Assembly: GCF_042663885.1 (NCBI RefSeq)
Contig: NZ_JBHSXV010000001.1
Length of the DNA stretch: 64,000 nucleotides
Origin: Aquipuribacter hungaricus
Lineage (GTDB): Bacteria > Actinomycetota > Actinomycetes > Actinomycetales > JBBAYJ01
Direction: 5' to 3' (one strand)
A program made the translations under genes and the position numbers. Below, piece after piece: positions 36,214-44,426 of this stretch. Each line of letters begins with the position of its first letter. Position 1 is the stretch's first letter. The notes under the pieces are model-generated. The model was not told the origin of the DNA, did no database searches, and worked only from the letters and a program-made list of their open reading frames with translations.

Positions 36214-37257
36214 ATGGCCAGGTCGGTGTCCACGTCAGGCAGGTCCGGGGGGACCGGCGCGAGCAGCGAGGGGGCCCTGGTGCGCGACGACAGCACCGCC
36301 GACGACGGAGCCGAGGAGCTGGACGTCGACGCCGACCTCGACGGGGCCGGTCTCGCTTCGCCCGAGGACCTCGACCACGCCGGCGACGACGTCGACGCCG
36401 GTACAGACCCTGACGGCGACGCGGTCGACGACGCTTCCGGCACCGCCGAGGCCGTGCCCGAGGCGGTCGAGCCCGACCCGGTCGACGACGCCGAGGCGCT
36501 CGTCCGGGCGATGTGGGTGGAGTACAAGGACACCGGCGACCGCGCCGTCCGCGACCGCCTGATCGTCCACTACTCCCCGCTCGTCAAGTACGTCGCCGGT
36601 CGGGTCGGCGTCGGGCTCCCCCCGAACGTCGAGCACGCCGACCTCGTGTCCTACGGCGTCTTCGGGCTCATCGACGCCATCGACAAGTACGACCTCGAGC
36701 GCGCCATCAAGTTCGAGACGTACGCCATCTCCCGCATCCGCGGCGCGATCATCGACGAGCTCCGCTCCATCGACTGGATCCCGCGCTCGGTGCGCAGCAA
36801 GTCCCGCGAGGTGGAGCGGACGTACGCGCAGCTCGAGGGCGAGCTGCACCGCAGCCCGACCGAGCAGGAGGTGGCCGACCGGATCGGCATCTCCATCGGC
36901 GACCTGCACCAGATCTTCTCCAAGGTGTCCTACGCCAACGTCGTCGCCCTCGACGAGCTCATGCACGCCGGCGGCGAGCGCGGGGACTCCCTCACCCTCG
37001 GGGACACCCTCAAGGACACCCGCGCCGAGGACCCGGTCATGGCCTTCGAGACGCAGGAGACCAAGTTCCTGCTGTCCCGCGCGGTCAACCTGCTGCCCGA
37101 GCGCGAGAAGATCGTCGTCACCCTCTACTACTACGAGGGCCTGACCCTCGCCGAGATCGGCCGGGTCCTCGGGGTCACGGAGTCCCGGATCTGCCAGATG
37201 CACACCAAGGCCGTCATGCAGCTGCGCGCCAGGCTCAGCGCGGCCGGGGACGGCTAG
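36214..37257 (+). CDS. whiG: FliA/WhiG-family RNA polymerase sigma factor
   Basis: The 347-residue protein is a sigma-28 class factor. Region 2 (LIVHYSPLVKYVAGRV, HADLVSYGVFGLIDAIDKYDLERAIKFETYAISRIRGAIIDELRSIDWIPRSVR) and region 4 (LPEREKIVVTLYYYEGLTLAEIGRVLGVTESRICQMHTKA) are highly conserved. In Streptomyces the orthologue WhiG, in the same place before rpsB, commits aerial hyphae to sporulation; in motile actinobacteria the same family drives flagellar genes. Which applies here cannot be told. Residues 1-95 form an unusual acidic extension (DDGAEELDVDADLDGAG and onward). ATG follows GGGGAGG. Confidence 0.9.
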   Translation: MARSVSTSGRSGGTGASSEGALVRDDSTADDGAEELDVDADLDGAGLASPEDLDHAGDDVDAGTDPDGDAVDDASGTAEAVPEAVEPDPVDDAEALVRAMWVEYKDTGDRAVRDRLIVHYSPLVKYVAGRVGVGLPPNVEHADLVSYGVFGLIDAIDKYDLERAIKFETYAISRIRGAIIDELRSIDWIPRSVRSKSREVERTYAQLEGELHRSPTEQEVADRIGISIGDLHQIFSKVSYANVVALDELMHAGGERGDSLTLGDTLKDTRAEDPVMAFETQETKFLLSRAVNLLPEREKIVVTLYYYEGLTLAEIGRVLGVTESRICQMHTKAVMQLRARLSAAGDG

Positions 37258-37371
37258 GCAGCAGCACCGCGCCTCGGAGCCCCGGCACCCCGGGCGCCCG
37301 ACACCTGACCGTCGGCCGGCGTTCACGTCGGGTTGGGTGTCCCGACACCTGTCCCCGGCAGGTTGCCGCAC

Positions 37372-39000
37372 ATGACCCGCCCCCGCACGGCCCCGCCCGC
37401 AGCCGGCGACGCCCTCGTCCTGCGCGCCGTCGCCCCTGCTGCCGCCCTCGCCGCCCTGGTCCTGGTCAGCGTCGTCCTGAGCCCGCCCGCCGAGGCCGGC
37501 CGCCCCGGGCCCGCCGTCGGCCTCGAGCCCCTCGGCACGTACGCCGGCGGCGGCTTCGAGGAGTCCGCCGCCGAGATCCCCGCCTTCGACCCCGGCACCG
37601 ACCGGGTGTTCGTCGTCAACGCGCAGGCGGGGACCGTCGACGTCCTCGACGTGTCCGACCCGACCACTCCGACCAAGGTCGGCGAGCTGGCGACGCCGGG
37701 CGCCAACAGCGTCGCGGTGGCCGGCGGCAGGGTCGCCGTCGCCGAGCAGGCCGCCGACGTCCAGGCGCCGGGGTCGGTGAGCTTCTTCGACGCCGCCACC
37801 CTCGCCCGGCTCAGCGCCGTCACGGTCGGGTCCCTGCCGGACATGCTCACCTTCACCCCCGACGGGCGCACCCTGCTCGTGGCCAACGAGGGCGAGCCCT
37901 CCGGCTACGGCCCCGGCCAGACGGACCCCGAGGGCAGCGTGAGCGTCGTCGACGTCCGGCGCGGCGTGCCGACGCAGGCCGACGTCCGCACCGCCGGCTT
38001 CGGCGGGTTCGACGCCGCGGCGCTGCGGGCGGCCGGCGTGCGGCTGTCCGGCCCCGGGGCGAGCGTCGCCCAGGACCTCGAGCCGGAGTACGTCACCGTC
38101 GACGCCAGGTCGCGCACCGCGTGGGTCTCGCTGCAGGAGGCGAACGCGCTCGCCGTCGTCGACGTGCGCACGGCCACCGTCACCGACGTCCTGCCCCTGG
38201 GCACCAAGGACCACTCCGTGCCGGGGGCGGGACTGGACCCCAGCGACCGCGACGGCGGGACGATGATCGGGACCTGGCCGGTGCGTGGGCTCTACATGCC
38301 CGACGCCGTCGCCTCGTACCAGTCCCGGGGCCGCACGTTCGTCGTCACCGCCAACGAGGGCGACGCCCGTGACTACTTCGGGTACGGCGACGAGGCACGC
38401 GTCTCCTCCCTCGTCCTCAGCCCGGACGTGTTCGGCGGCGCGGCCGGCGTGGCCGCCCTGCAGGCCCCGGCCGCGCTCGGCCGGCTCACCGCGTCGACCA
38501 CCAGCCCCACGGACGTGCAGGGGCGGGTCACCGAGATCCACGCGTTCGGCGCCCGCTCGTTCTCGGTGCGGGACGCCGAGGGCCGGCTCGTCTTCGACTC
38601 CGGCGACCAGCTGGAGCAGGTGGTCGCGGCCCGGCTGCCCGAGGCCGCGAACAGCGACAACAGCGAGAACGGCTCCGCGGACAGCCGCAGCGACAACAAG
38701 GGCCCCGAGCCCGAGGGGCTGGCCGTGGGCCGCGTCGCGGGCCGGACCTACGCCTTCGTCGGGCTCGAGCGCGTCGGCGGCATCGCCGTCTACGACATCA
38801 CCGTGCCCAGCCGGTCGACGTTCGTGGACTACGTGAGCACCCGGGACTTCTCCGGCGACCTGGAGGCGAACGGCTCGGACTCCGGCCCGGAGGGGCTCGT
38901 CTTCGTGCCCGCGACCAGCTCGCCCACCGGCGCCCCGCTGCTCGTGGTGGGCAACGAGGTGTCCGGCACGACGACGGTCTTCGAGGTCACGCGGCGCTGA
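37372..39000 (+). CDS. Exported choice-of-anchor I domain beta-propeller protein
   Basis: The 542-residue protein starts with a signal peptide (hydrophobic run AVAPAAALAALVLVSVVLS, then PAEAG). The rest is a beta-propeller-like region of the choice-of-anchor I family: YAGGGFEESAAEIPAFDPGTDRVFVVNA, VGSLPDMLTFTPDGRTLLVANEGEPS, LYMPDAVASYQSRGRTFVVTANEGDARD, KGPEPEGLAVG and DSGPEGLVFVPA. The repeating ANEGE/ANEGD and PEG motifs are typical of secreted alkaline phosphatase- or phytase-like propellers, but no catalytic site is evident. No C-terminal sortase or membrane anchor is seen, so it is probably secreted. It is flanked by hairpins and appears monocistronic. Confidence 0.75.
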   Translation: MTRPRTAPPAAGDALVLRAVAPAAALAALVLVSVVLSPPAEAGRPGPAVGLEPLGTYAGGGFEESAAEIPAFDPGTDRVFVVNAQAGTVDVLDVSDPTTPTKVGELATPGANSVAVAGGRVAVAEQAADVQAPGSVSFFDAATLARLSAVTVGSLPDMLTFTPDGRTLLVANEGEPSGYGPGQTDPEGSVSVVDVRRGVPTQADVRTAGFGGFDAAALRAAGVRLSGPGASVAQDLEPEYVTVDARSRTAWVSLQEANALAVVDVRTATVTDVLPLGTKDHSVPGAGLDPSDRDGGTMIGTWPVRGLYMPDAVASYQSRGRTFVVTANEGDARDYFGYGDEARVSSLVLSPDVFGGAAGVAALQAPAALGRLTASTTSPTDVQGRVTEIHAFGARSFSVRDAEGRLVFDSGDQLEQVVAARLPEAANSDNSENGSADSRSDNKGPEPEGLAVGRVAGRTYAFVGLERVGGIAVYDITVPSRSTFVDYVSTRDFSGDLEANGSDSGPEGLVFVPATSSPTGAPLLVVGNEVSGTTTVFEVTRR

Positions 39001-39007
39001 GCGGCGC

Positions 39008-39033
39008 GGCCGGCCCGTCACAGCGGGCCGGCC
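39008..39033. terminator. Bidirectional hairpin between convergent genes
   Basis: GGCCGGCCCG (39008-39017) pairs perfectly with CGGGCCGGCC (39024-39033) around a six-base loop. The stop codon of the minus-strand peptidase gene lies in the loop. It can serve both converging transcripts. Confidence 0.65.
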
Positions 39034-39656
39034 ACCGGCAGCAGGCGGACCGCGCGGGCTCGGCCGAGCCACCACCACGGGTCGACGTACCGGCCGGCCA
39101 CCCGCACGCCCCAGTGCAGGCACCCCCCGGCGCACCCGGCGTGCGGCGGCGCCGCGGCCAGCACCGCGACCGGGGACCCCGCCCCCACCCGGGTGCCGCG
39201 CGCCACGCTGGCGGTGACCGGCTCGAACGAGCTGAGCGTGGCGTCCACGTGCTCGACCACGACGACCCCGCGCCCCGCGACCTGCCCCGCGAAGGTCACG
39301 GTCCCGGCGGCGGGGGACAGCACCACCGCCCCTGGGGCGGCGGCGAGGTCCACGCCGCGGTGGCCGGGGCCGTACTCGTGGGCCGGTGCCTGGAACAGCC
39401 GGACCACCGTCCCGGGCACGGGCGGCCGCCGCTGCTCATCGCGGGGGAGCGACGGCACCCCTGCCGCGCCCCCGCCGGGCGCAGGCTCCGCCACCGGGGA
39501 CGGGCGGAGGGCTGCCACCGTGCCCTCCGGGAGACCGGCTGTCCCTGCTGCTGCGGTCGCGGACGGGAGCCCCGGGGACGGGCCCACGGACAGGCCCACC
39601 GACAGGGCCCCGGCGAGCAGGAGCGGGACGAGGGGCCGGGCGCGGGGGAGGTCCAT
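39018..39656 (-). CDS. M23-family (LytM) peptidase, exported
   Basis: The 212-residue protein has an N-terminal signal sequence (RARPLVPLLLAGALSVGLSVG then PSATAAAG) and a LytM domain: HEYGPGHRGVDLAAAPGAVV holds the first His and Asp, VEHVDATLSSFEPV the central strand, and CLHWGVRVAG the second His. These zinc peptidases cut peptidoglycan stem cross-links or act as activators of amidases. The motif is LHWG rather than the usual HLHFE, but the zinc ligands seem intact. ATG at 39656 gives a standard signal peptide; further upstream starts would add a cysteine-rich stretch. It is divergent from rpsB. Confidence 0.85.
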   Translation of the reverse strand: MDLPRARPLVPLLLAGALSVGLSVGPSPGLPSATAAAGTAGLPEGTVAALRPSPVAEPAPGGGAAGVPSLPRDEQRRPPVPGTVVRLFQAPAHEYGPGHRGVDLAAAPGAVVLSPAAGTVTFAGQVAGRGVVVVEHVDATLSSFEPVTASVARGTRVGAGSPVAVLAAAPPHAGCAGGCLHWGVRVAGRYVDPWWWLGRARAVRLLPVAGPL

Positions 39657-40011
39657 GGCGAGACCTTCCGGCAGGCGCGGGACAGCCGGTGGCCGGCGGG
39701 CCGGCCCTGGGGACGGGCGGCACCCCGCGCCGCCTGTGCACGCACGCGTCGCCACCGGCGCCTGTGCAGGAGCCGCGTGGTCCGGCCCGGGCCGCCGCTG
39801 GCCGTACGATGTCCCCCAGCCGGGTCCGCCCGGTGATTTCGCGCGCCCTCCGACCGCACCTCGTGCGGGGGAGGCCCCCGGTCCCGCCGGAGCCGCTCAC
39901 GCGGCCGAGACGGGGTGGACCTCCCAGGGCGCCAGGCAGCAGCACCGACCGGTGCTGCGACGGAACCGGACAGGGCGCCCCGACAGCGGGCGCCGGAAGG
40001 AGTGCGTCGGC
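39657..40011 (+). other. 355-base leader region of rpsB
   Basis: No gene is recognised. TACGAT at 39805-39810 is a plausible -10 for rpsB, giving an untranslated leader of about 195 bases; no good -35 was found 17-18 bases upstream. GAAGGAG lies at 39996-40002, ten bases before the rpsB ATG. A leader this long leaves room for autoregulation by S2, which is known in other bacteria, but I cannot define a structure. Confidence 0.4.
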
Positions 40012-40998
40012 ATGGCCGTCGTCACGATGCGCCAGCTCCTCGAGAGCGGCGTCCACTTCGGGCACCAGACCCGTCGGTGGAACCCCAAGATGAAGCGCTT
40101 CATCTTCACCGAGCGCAACGGCATCTACATCATCGACCTCCAGCAGTCGCTGGAGTTCATCAACGTCGCCTACGACTACGTCAAGCAGACGGTCGCGCAC
40201 GGCGGCAGCATCATGTTCGTCGGCACCAAGAAGCAGGCGCAGGAGCCCGTGGCCGTCCAGGCTGCCCGCGTGGGGATGCCCTACGTCAACCAGCGCTGGC
40301 TCGGCGGCATGCTCACCAACTTCCAGACCGTCAGCAAGCGCGTCCAGCGCATGCGCGAGCTGGAGACCGTGGACTTCGACGACGTCGCCGGCTCCGGCAT
40401 GACGAAGAAGGAGCTCCTCGTCCTGCGTCGCGAGCGCGACAAGCTCGAGAAGACCCTCGGCGGTCTCCGCGACATGACGAAGGTCCCCAGCGCCGTGTGG
40501 ATCGTCGACACCAAGAAGGAGCACCTGGCCGTCAGCGAGGCCAAGAAGCTCGGCATCCCGGTGATCGCGATCCTCGACACCAACTGCGACCCCGACGAGG
40601 TCGACTACAAGATCCCGGGCAACGACGACGCGATCCGTTCCGTCGCCCTGCTCACCCGGGTCATCGCCGACGCCGTCGCCGAGGGCCTCGTCGCCCGCTC
40701 CGGCGGGGGCACCACCACGGCCGAGGAGCCCCTGGCCGAGTGGGAGCGCGAGCTGCTCGCCGCCGGCGAGGGTGCTGGCGCCCCGGCGGACGCCGCCGGC
40801 ACCGCCACGGACGCCCCGGTCGGCATCGAGGCCGCGGCCTCCGCCGATGCCGCGCCGGCCGCTGCCGCCACGGCCGAGGAGGTCGCCGCGACCCCCGAGG
40901 ACGAGACGCCGGTCACCGAGGCCCCCGCGGCCGAGACCGCCACCCTGACCTCGGTGCAGACCGACCAGACCCCCGGTCAGGGCGACGAGAACTCCTGA
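40012..40998 (+). CDS. rpsB: 30S ribosomal protein S2
   Basis: S2 is added late to the 30S subunit. The 328-residue protein has the S2 signatures MRQLLESGVHFGHQTRRWNPKM and NQRWLGGMLTNFQT, VDTKKEHLAVSEAKKLGIPVIAILDTNCDPD. After about residue 235 it carries a 90-residue Ala/Glu/Thr-rich tail (AAAATAEEVAATPEDETP) as in some other actinobacteria. ATG with GGAAGGAG upstream. First gene of rpsB-tsf-pyrH-frr-cdsA. Confidence 0.97.
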   Translation: MAVVTMRQLLESGVHFGHQTRRWNPKMKRFIFTERNGIYIIDLQQSLEFINVAYDYVKQTVAHGGSIMFVGTKKQAQEPVAVQAARVGMPYVNQRWLGGMLTNFQTVSKRVQRMRELETVDFDDVAGSGMTKKELLVLRRERDKLEKTLGGLRDMTKVPSAVWIVDTKKEHLAVSEAKKLGIPVIAILDTNCDPDEVDYKIPGNDDAIRSVALLTRVIADAVAEGLVARSGGGTTTAEEPLAEWERELLAAGEGAGAPADAAGTATDAPVGIEAAASADAAPAAAATAEEVAATPEDETPVTEAPAAETATLTSVQTDQTPGQGDENS

Positions 40999-41006
40999 GG
41001 CACCCG

Positions 41007-41027
41007 GCGCGCCCGTCACGGGCGCGC
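41007..41027 (+). terminator. First rpsB-tsf hairpin
   Basis: GCGCGCCCG and CGGGCGCGC form a perfect nine-pair stem with a three-base loop (TCA), eight bases after the rpsB stop. Confidence 0.6.
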
Positions 41028-41044
41028 GACGCACGCGGGGCTGA

Positions 41045-41082
41045 CGCCCGCCGGCCCGGCCCACCAGCCGGGCCGGCGGGCG
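41045..41082 (+). terminator. Second rpsB-tsf hairpin, 16 pairs
   Basis: Bases 41045-41060 pair perfectly with 41067-41082 around the loop CCACCA. This is the longest uninterrupted stem noticed in the window. Partial termination between rpsB and tsf is known in other bacteria and sets the ratio of S2 to EF-Ts. Confidence 0.65.
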
Positions 41083-41192
41083 CCCCCGCGCGCGGCACCA
41101 CCCAGCAGCAGCGCACCAGCACCACAGGACAGCCGCCCCAGGCGGCACCCAGACCGGGGCCCGAGCGGTCCCACCACCCGGAGGAGCTCCCC

Positions 41193-42026
41193 GTGCCCAG
41201 CAGCTACACAGCCGCCGACATCAAGGCCCTGCGCGAGCGGACCGGTGCCGGCATGCTCGACGTCAAGAAGGCCCTCGACGAGGCCGAGGGCGACAGCACC
41301 AAGGCGATGGAGATCCTGCGCGTCAAGGGTCTCAAGGGCATCACCAAGCGCGAGGGCCGCAGCGCCAGCAACGGCCTCGTCGCCGCCCAGGTCGACGGCG
41401 GCACCGGCGTGCTCGTCGAGGTCAACTGCGAGACCGACTTCGTCGCCAAGGGCGACCGGTTCCGCGACCTCGCCGCCCAGGTGCTCGCCGCCGCCGTCGC
41501 CTCCGGCGCGTCCGACGCCGCCGCCCTGGCGCAGGCCCCGGTCGAGGGCGGCACCACGGTGCAGGCCCTGCTCGACGAGGGCAACGCGACCCTCGGCGAG
41601 AAGATCGAGGTCCGTCGCGTGGCCCGCCTCACCGGCGCCCACGTCGCCTCCTACCTCCACCGCACCAGCCCCGACCTGCCCCCGCAGATCGGCGTGCTGC
41701 TCGCCGTCGACGGCACCGACGAGGCCACGGCCCGCGACGTCGCGCTGCACATCGCGGCGATGTCGCCCAGCGTGCTGTCGGTGCAGGACGTGCCGGAGGA
41801 GACGCTGGAGTCCGAGCGGCGCATCGCGCACGAGACCGCCGTCAACGAGGGCAAGCCCGAGCAGGCGCTGCCCAAGATCGTCGAGGGTCGCGTCAAGGGC
41901 TACCTCAAGGAGAACGTCCTCCTCGAGCAGGCCTACAGCAAGGACAACAAGAAGACCGTCGCGGCCGTGCTGTCCGAGGCGGGCCTCACCGCCACGGGCT
42001 TCGCCCGCTTCCGGGTCGGCTCCTGA
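41193..42026 (+). CDS. tsf: Elongation factor Ts
   Basis: EF-Ts recycles EF-Tu by nucleotide exchange. The 277-residue protein begins with the UBA-like domain YTAADIKALRERTGAGMLDVKKALDEAEGD, followed by the core with VEVNCETDFVAKGDRF and VGVLLAVDG-type strands, ending AAVLSEAGLTATGFARFRVG. GTG at 41193 follows GGAGGAG. It is separated from rpsB by 194 bases holding two strong hairpins. Confidence 0.97.
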   Translation: MPSSYTAADIKALRERTGAGMLDVKKALDEAEGDSTKAMEILRVKGLKGITKREGRSASNGLVAAQVDGGTGVLVEVNCETDFVAKGDRFRDLAAQVLAAAVASGASDAAALAQAPVEGGTTVQALLDEGNATLGEKIEVRRVARLTGAHVASYLHRTSPDLPPQIGVLLAVDGTDEATARDVALHIAAMSPSVLSVQDVPEETLESERRIAHETAVNEGKPEQALPKIVEGRVKGYLKENVLLEQAYSKDNKKTVAAVLSEAGLTATGFARFRVGS

Positions 42027-42030
42027 GCCT

Positions 42031-42792
42031 GTGACGACGGAGGAGCACCACCCGTCCTCCGCGACGGACGCCCCGGCCCCGGACCCCCGGGGCCGGCGCG
42101 TCCTGCTCAAGCTGTCGGGCGAGGCGTTCGGCGGCGGCAGCGTCGGGGTCGACCCGGAGGTCATCTCCCGGGTCGCCCAGGAGATCGCCGACGCCGCCTC
42201 GCTGGGCGTGCAGATCGGCATCGTCGTCGGTGGCGGCAACTTCTTCCGCGGGGCCGAGCTGTCCCAGCGCGGCATGGAGCGTGCCCGCGCCGACTACATG
42301 GGCATGCTCGGCACCGTCATGAACTGCCTGGCGCTGCAGGACTTCCTCGAGCAGGCCGGCCGGGACACCCGGGTGCAGACCGCCATCACCATGGGCCAGG
42401 TCGCGGAGCCGTACATCCCGCGCCGCGCCATCCGGCACCTGGAGAAGGGCCGCGTCGTCATCTTCGGCGCGGGCGCCGGCCTGCCGTACTTCTCGACCGA
42501 CACCGTCGCCGCGCAGCGGGCGCTGGAGATCAAGGCCGAGGTCGTCCTCATGGGCAAGAACGGCGTCGACGGCGTCTACACCGCCGACCCCCACAAGGAC
42601 CCGACCGCGACCAGGCTCGACGACCTGACCTACCACGACGCCCTGCAGAAGGGGCTCAAGGTCGTCGACGCCACGGCGTTCAGCCTGCTCATGGACAACC
42701 GGCTGCCCATGGTCGTCTTCGGCATGGAGGGCGCGGGCGACGTCACCCGCGCGCTCGTCGGTGAGAGGATCGGCACGCTCGTCACGGGGTAG
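42031..42792 (+). CDS. pyrH: Uridylate kinase
   Basis: PyrH phosphorylates UMP to UDP. The 253-residue protein shows RVLLKLSGEAFGGG, IGIVVGGGNFFRG, RADYMGMLGTVMN, FGAGAGLPYFSTDTVAAQRALE and LMGKNGVDGVYTADP. These are the amino-acid kinase family motifs of hexameric bacterial UMP kinase. GTG start four bases after the tsf stop. Confidence 0.97.
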   Translation: MTTEEHHPSSATDAPAPDPRGRRVLLKLSGEAFGGGSVGVDPEVISRVAQEIADAASLGVQIGIVVGGGNFFRGAELSQRGMERARADYMGMLGTVMNCLALQDFLEQAGRDTRVQTAITMGQVAEPYIPRRAIRHLEKGRVVIFGAGAGLPYFSTDTVAAQRALEIKAEVVLMGKNGVDGVYTADPHKDPTATRLDDLTYHDALQKGLKVVDATAFSLLMDNRLPMVVFGMEGAGDVTRALVGERIGTLVTG

Positions 42793-42830
42793 TCCCCGAC
42801 GGGCACGAGCCCACCGCACCACCTGGGAAG

Positions 42831-42860
42831 AGCGCCGGACACAGCGCCGGACACAGCGCA
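42831..42860 (+). repeat. 12-base tandem repeat between pyrH and frr
   Basis: AGCGCCGGACAC is present twice head to tail (42831-42854) with a partial third copy (AGCGCA). It lies in the 87-base gap before frr, upstream of GGAGGAG. Confidence 0.8.
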
Positions 42861-42879
42861 CCACGACGGAGGAGACGAC

Positions 42880-43437
42880 GTGATCGACGAGGCGATGTTC
42901 GAGGCCGAGGAGAAGATGTCGAAGGCCATCGACGTGGTCAAGGAGGACTTCTCGGGCATCCGCACCGGGCGGGCCAACCCCGGCATGTTCACCAAGGTCG
43001 TCGTGGAGTACTACGGGGCCCCGACGCCGCTGCAGCAGCTGGCGTCGTTCCAGATCCCCGAGGCGCGCACCGTCCTGGTCACGCCGTACGACAAGTCGTC
43101 GCTCGGCGCCATCGAGCGGGCGCTGCGCGACAGCGACCTGGGCGTGAACCCGAACAACGACGGCAACACCATCCGGCTCAACCTCCCGCAGCTCACCGAG
43201 GAGCGCCGCCGCGACTACATCAAGCTCGCGCGCGGCAAGGCCGAGGACGGGCGCGTGTCGGTGCGGAACATCCGCCGCCGCGCCAAGGAGGAGCTGGACC
43301 GCATCGTCAAGGACGGCGAGGCGGGCGAGGACGAGGTCGGCCGCGCGGAGAAGGAGCTGGAGGCGCTGACCCGGCGCCACGTCGACGAGATCGACGAGCT
43401 GCTGCGCGGCAAGGAAGCCGAGCTCCTGGCGGTCTGA
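42880..43437 (+). CDS. frr: Ribosome recycling factor
   Basis: RRF splits post-termination ribosomes with EF-G. The 185-residue protein has the three-helix bundle and hinge: FSGIRTGRANPGMF, VEYYGAPTPLQQLASFQIPEARTVLVTPYDKSSL, SDLGVNPNNDGNTIRLNLPQLTEERRRDYIKLAR and VRNIRRRAKEEL. The GTG at 42880 is preceded by CGGAGGAGACGAC. cdsA begins two bases after its stop. Confidence 0.97.
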   Translation: MIDEAMFEAEEKMSKAIDVVKEDFSGIRTGRANPGMFTKVVVEYYGAPTPLQQLASFQIPEARTVLVTPYDKSSLGAIERALRDSDLGVNPNNDGNTIRLNLPQLTEERRRDYIKLARGKAEDGRVSVRNIRRRAKEELDRIVKDGEAGEDEVGRAEKELEALTRRHVDEIDELLRGKEAELLAV

Positions 43438-43438
43438 G

Positions 43439-44410
43439 ATGTCCAGCGCCGCAGGCACGCCCCCCGGACCGGGGGGCGGGCTCCGGGGTCGGGACGTCCC
43501 CGGGGTCCTCGCGACCGGCCACAGCCCGCTCGTGGTCGCCGCCCCCGGGTCGGTGCCACCGTCCACCTCGCTGGCCCGGACCGGCCGGCGGCTCAAGGAC
43601 CGGCGCGCGGGCCGCAACCTCCCGGCGGCCGTCGCCGTCGGCAGCGGCCTCGGGGCCCTCGTGGCGGTGTCGCTGTTCGTCCGCAAGGAGGCCTTCGTCG
43701 TCCTCGCCGCCGCGGCGATCGTCCTGGCGGTCTGGGAGCTGTCCAACGCCTTCCGCGCCCGCCGGATCCGTATCCCCGTGGTGCCCGTGGTCGTCGGTGC
43801 GGTCGGCATGCTCGCCTCGGCCTTCGTCGGCGGCGCCGAGGCCCTGCTCGTCACCTTCGCCCTCACCGCCTTCGCGGTGCTCATGTGGCGGGTGCTCGAC
43901 GGGCCCAACCCCGTCCGCGACGTCACCGCGGGGGTGTTCACGGCCGCGTACGTGCCGTTCCTCGCCGGCTTCGCGGTGCTCCTGCTCGCCCAGCCGGACG
44001 GCGCCTCCCGGGTGCTGGCGTTCCTGCTCGTCGGCATCGGCAGCGACATCGGCGGCTACGCCTTCGGCGTGGTCTGGGGCAAGCACCCGCTCGCGCCCTC
44101 GGTGAGCCCCAAGAAGTCCTGGGAGGGCCTGGTCGGCTCCGCGGTCTTCGCCGTCGCGCTCGGCATCGCCGGGGTGACGTTGGCCCTCGACGGCCCCTGG
44201 TGGGCGGGCCTCGTGCTCGGCCTCGCCATCGTCCTCACCGCGACCGTCGGCGACCTGTCGGAGTCCCTGCTCAAGCGGGACCTGGGGATCAAGGACATGG
44301 GCAGCCTGCTGCCGGGACACGGCGGGATCATGGACCGGCTGGACTCGCTGCTGCCGGCGGCGCCGGTCGCCTACGTCCTGCTCACGGCCCTGGTCCCCGT
44401 GGCCGCGTGA
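43439..44410 (+). CDS. cdsA: Phosphatidate cytidylyltransferase
   Basis: CdsA makes CDP-diacylglycerol from phosphatidate and CTP, the branch point for phospholipids. The 323-residue protein has about eight membrane segments after a Pro/Gly-rich cytoplasmic leader of about 60 residues. The family signature LLKRDLGIKDMGSLLPGHGG followed by IMDRLDSLLPA lies near the C terminus, and SDIGGYAFG and SPKKSWEG are present. ATG start, two bases after frr. Confidence 0.95.
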   Translation: MSSAAGTPPGPGGGLRGRDVPGVLATGHSPLVVAAPGSVPPSTSLARTGRRLKDRRAGRNLPAAVAVGSGLGALVAVSLFVRKEAFVVLAAAAIVLAVWELSNAFRARRIRIPVVPVVVGAVGMLASAFVGGAEALLVTFALTAFAVLMWRVLDGPNPVRDVTAGVFTAAYVPFLAGFAVLLLAQPDGASRVLAFLLVGIGSDIGGYAFGVVWGKHPLAPSVSPKKSWEGLVGSAVFAVALGIAGVTLALDGPWWAGLVLGLAIVLTATVGDLSESLLKRDLGIKDMGSLLPGHGGIMDRLDSLLPAAPVAYVLLTALVPVAA

Positions 44411-44426
44411 GCACGGCGGCCTGAGC

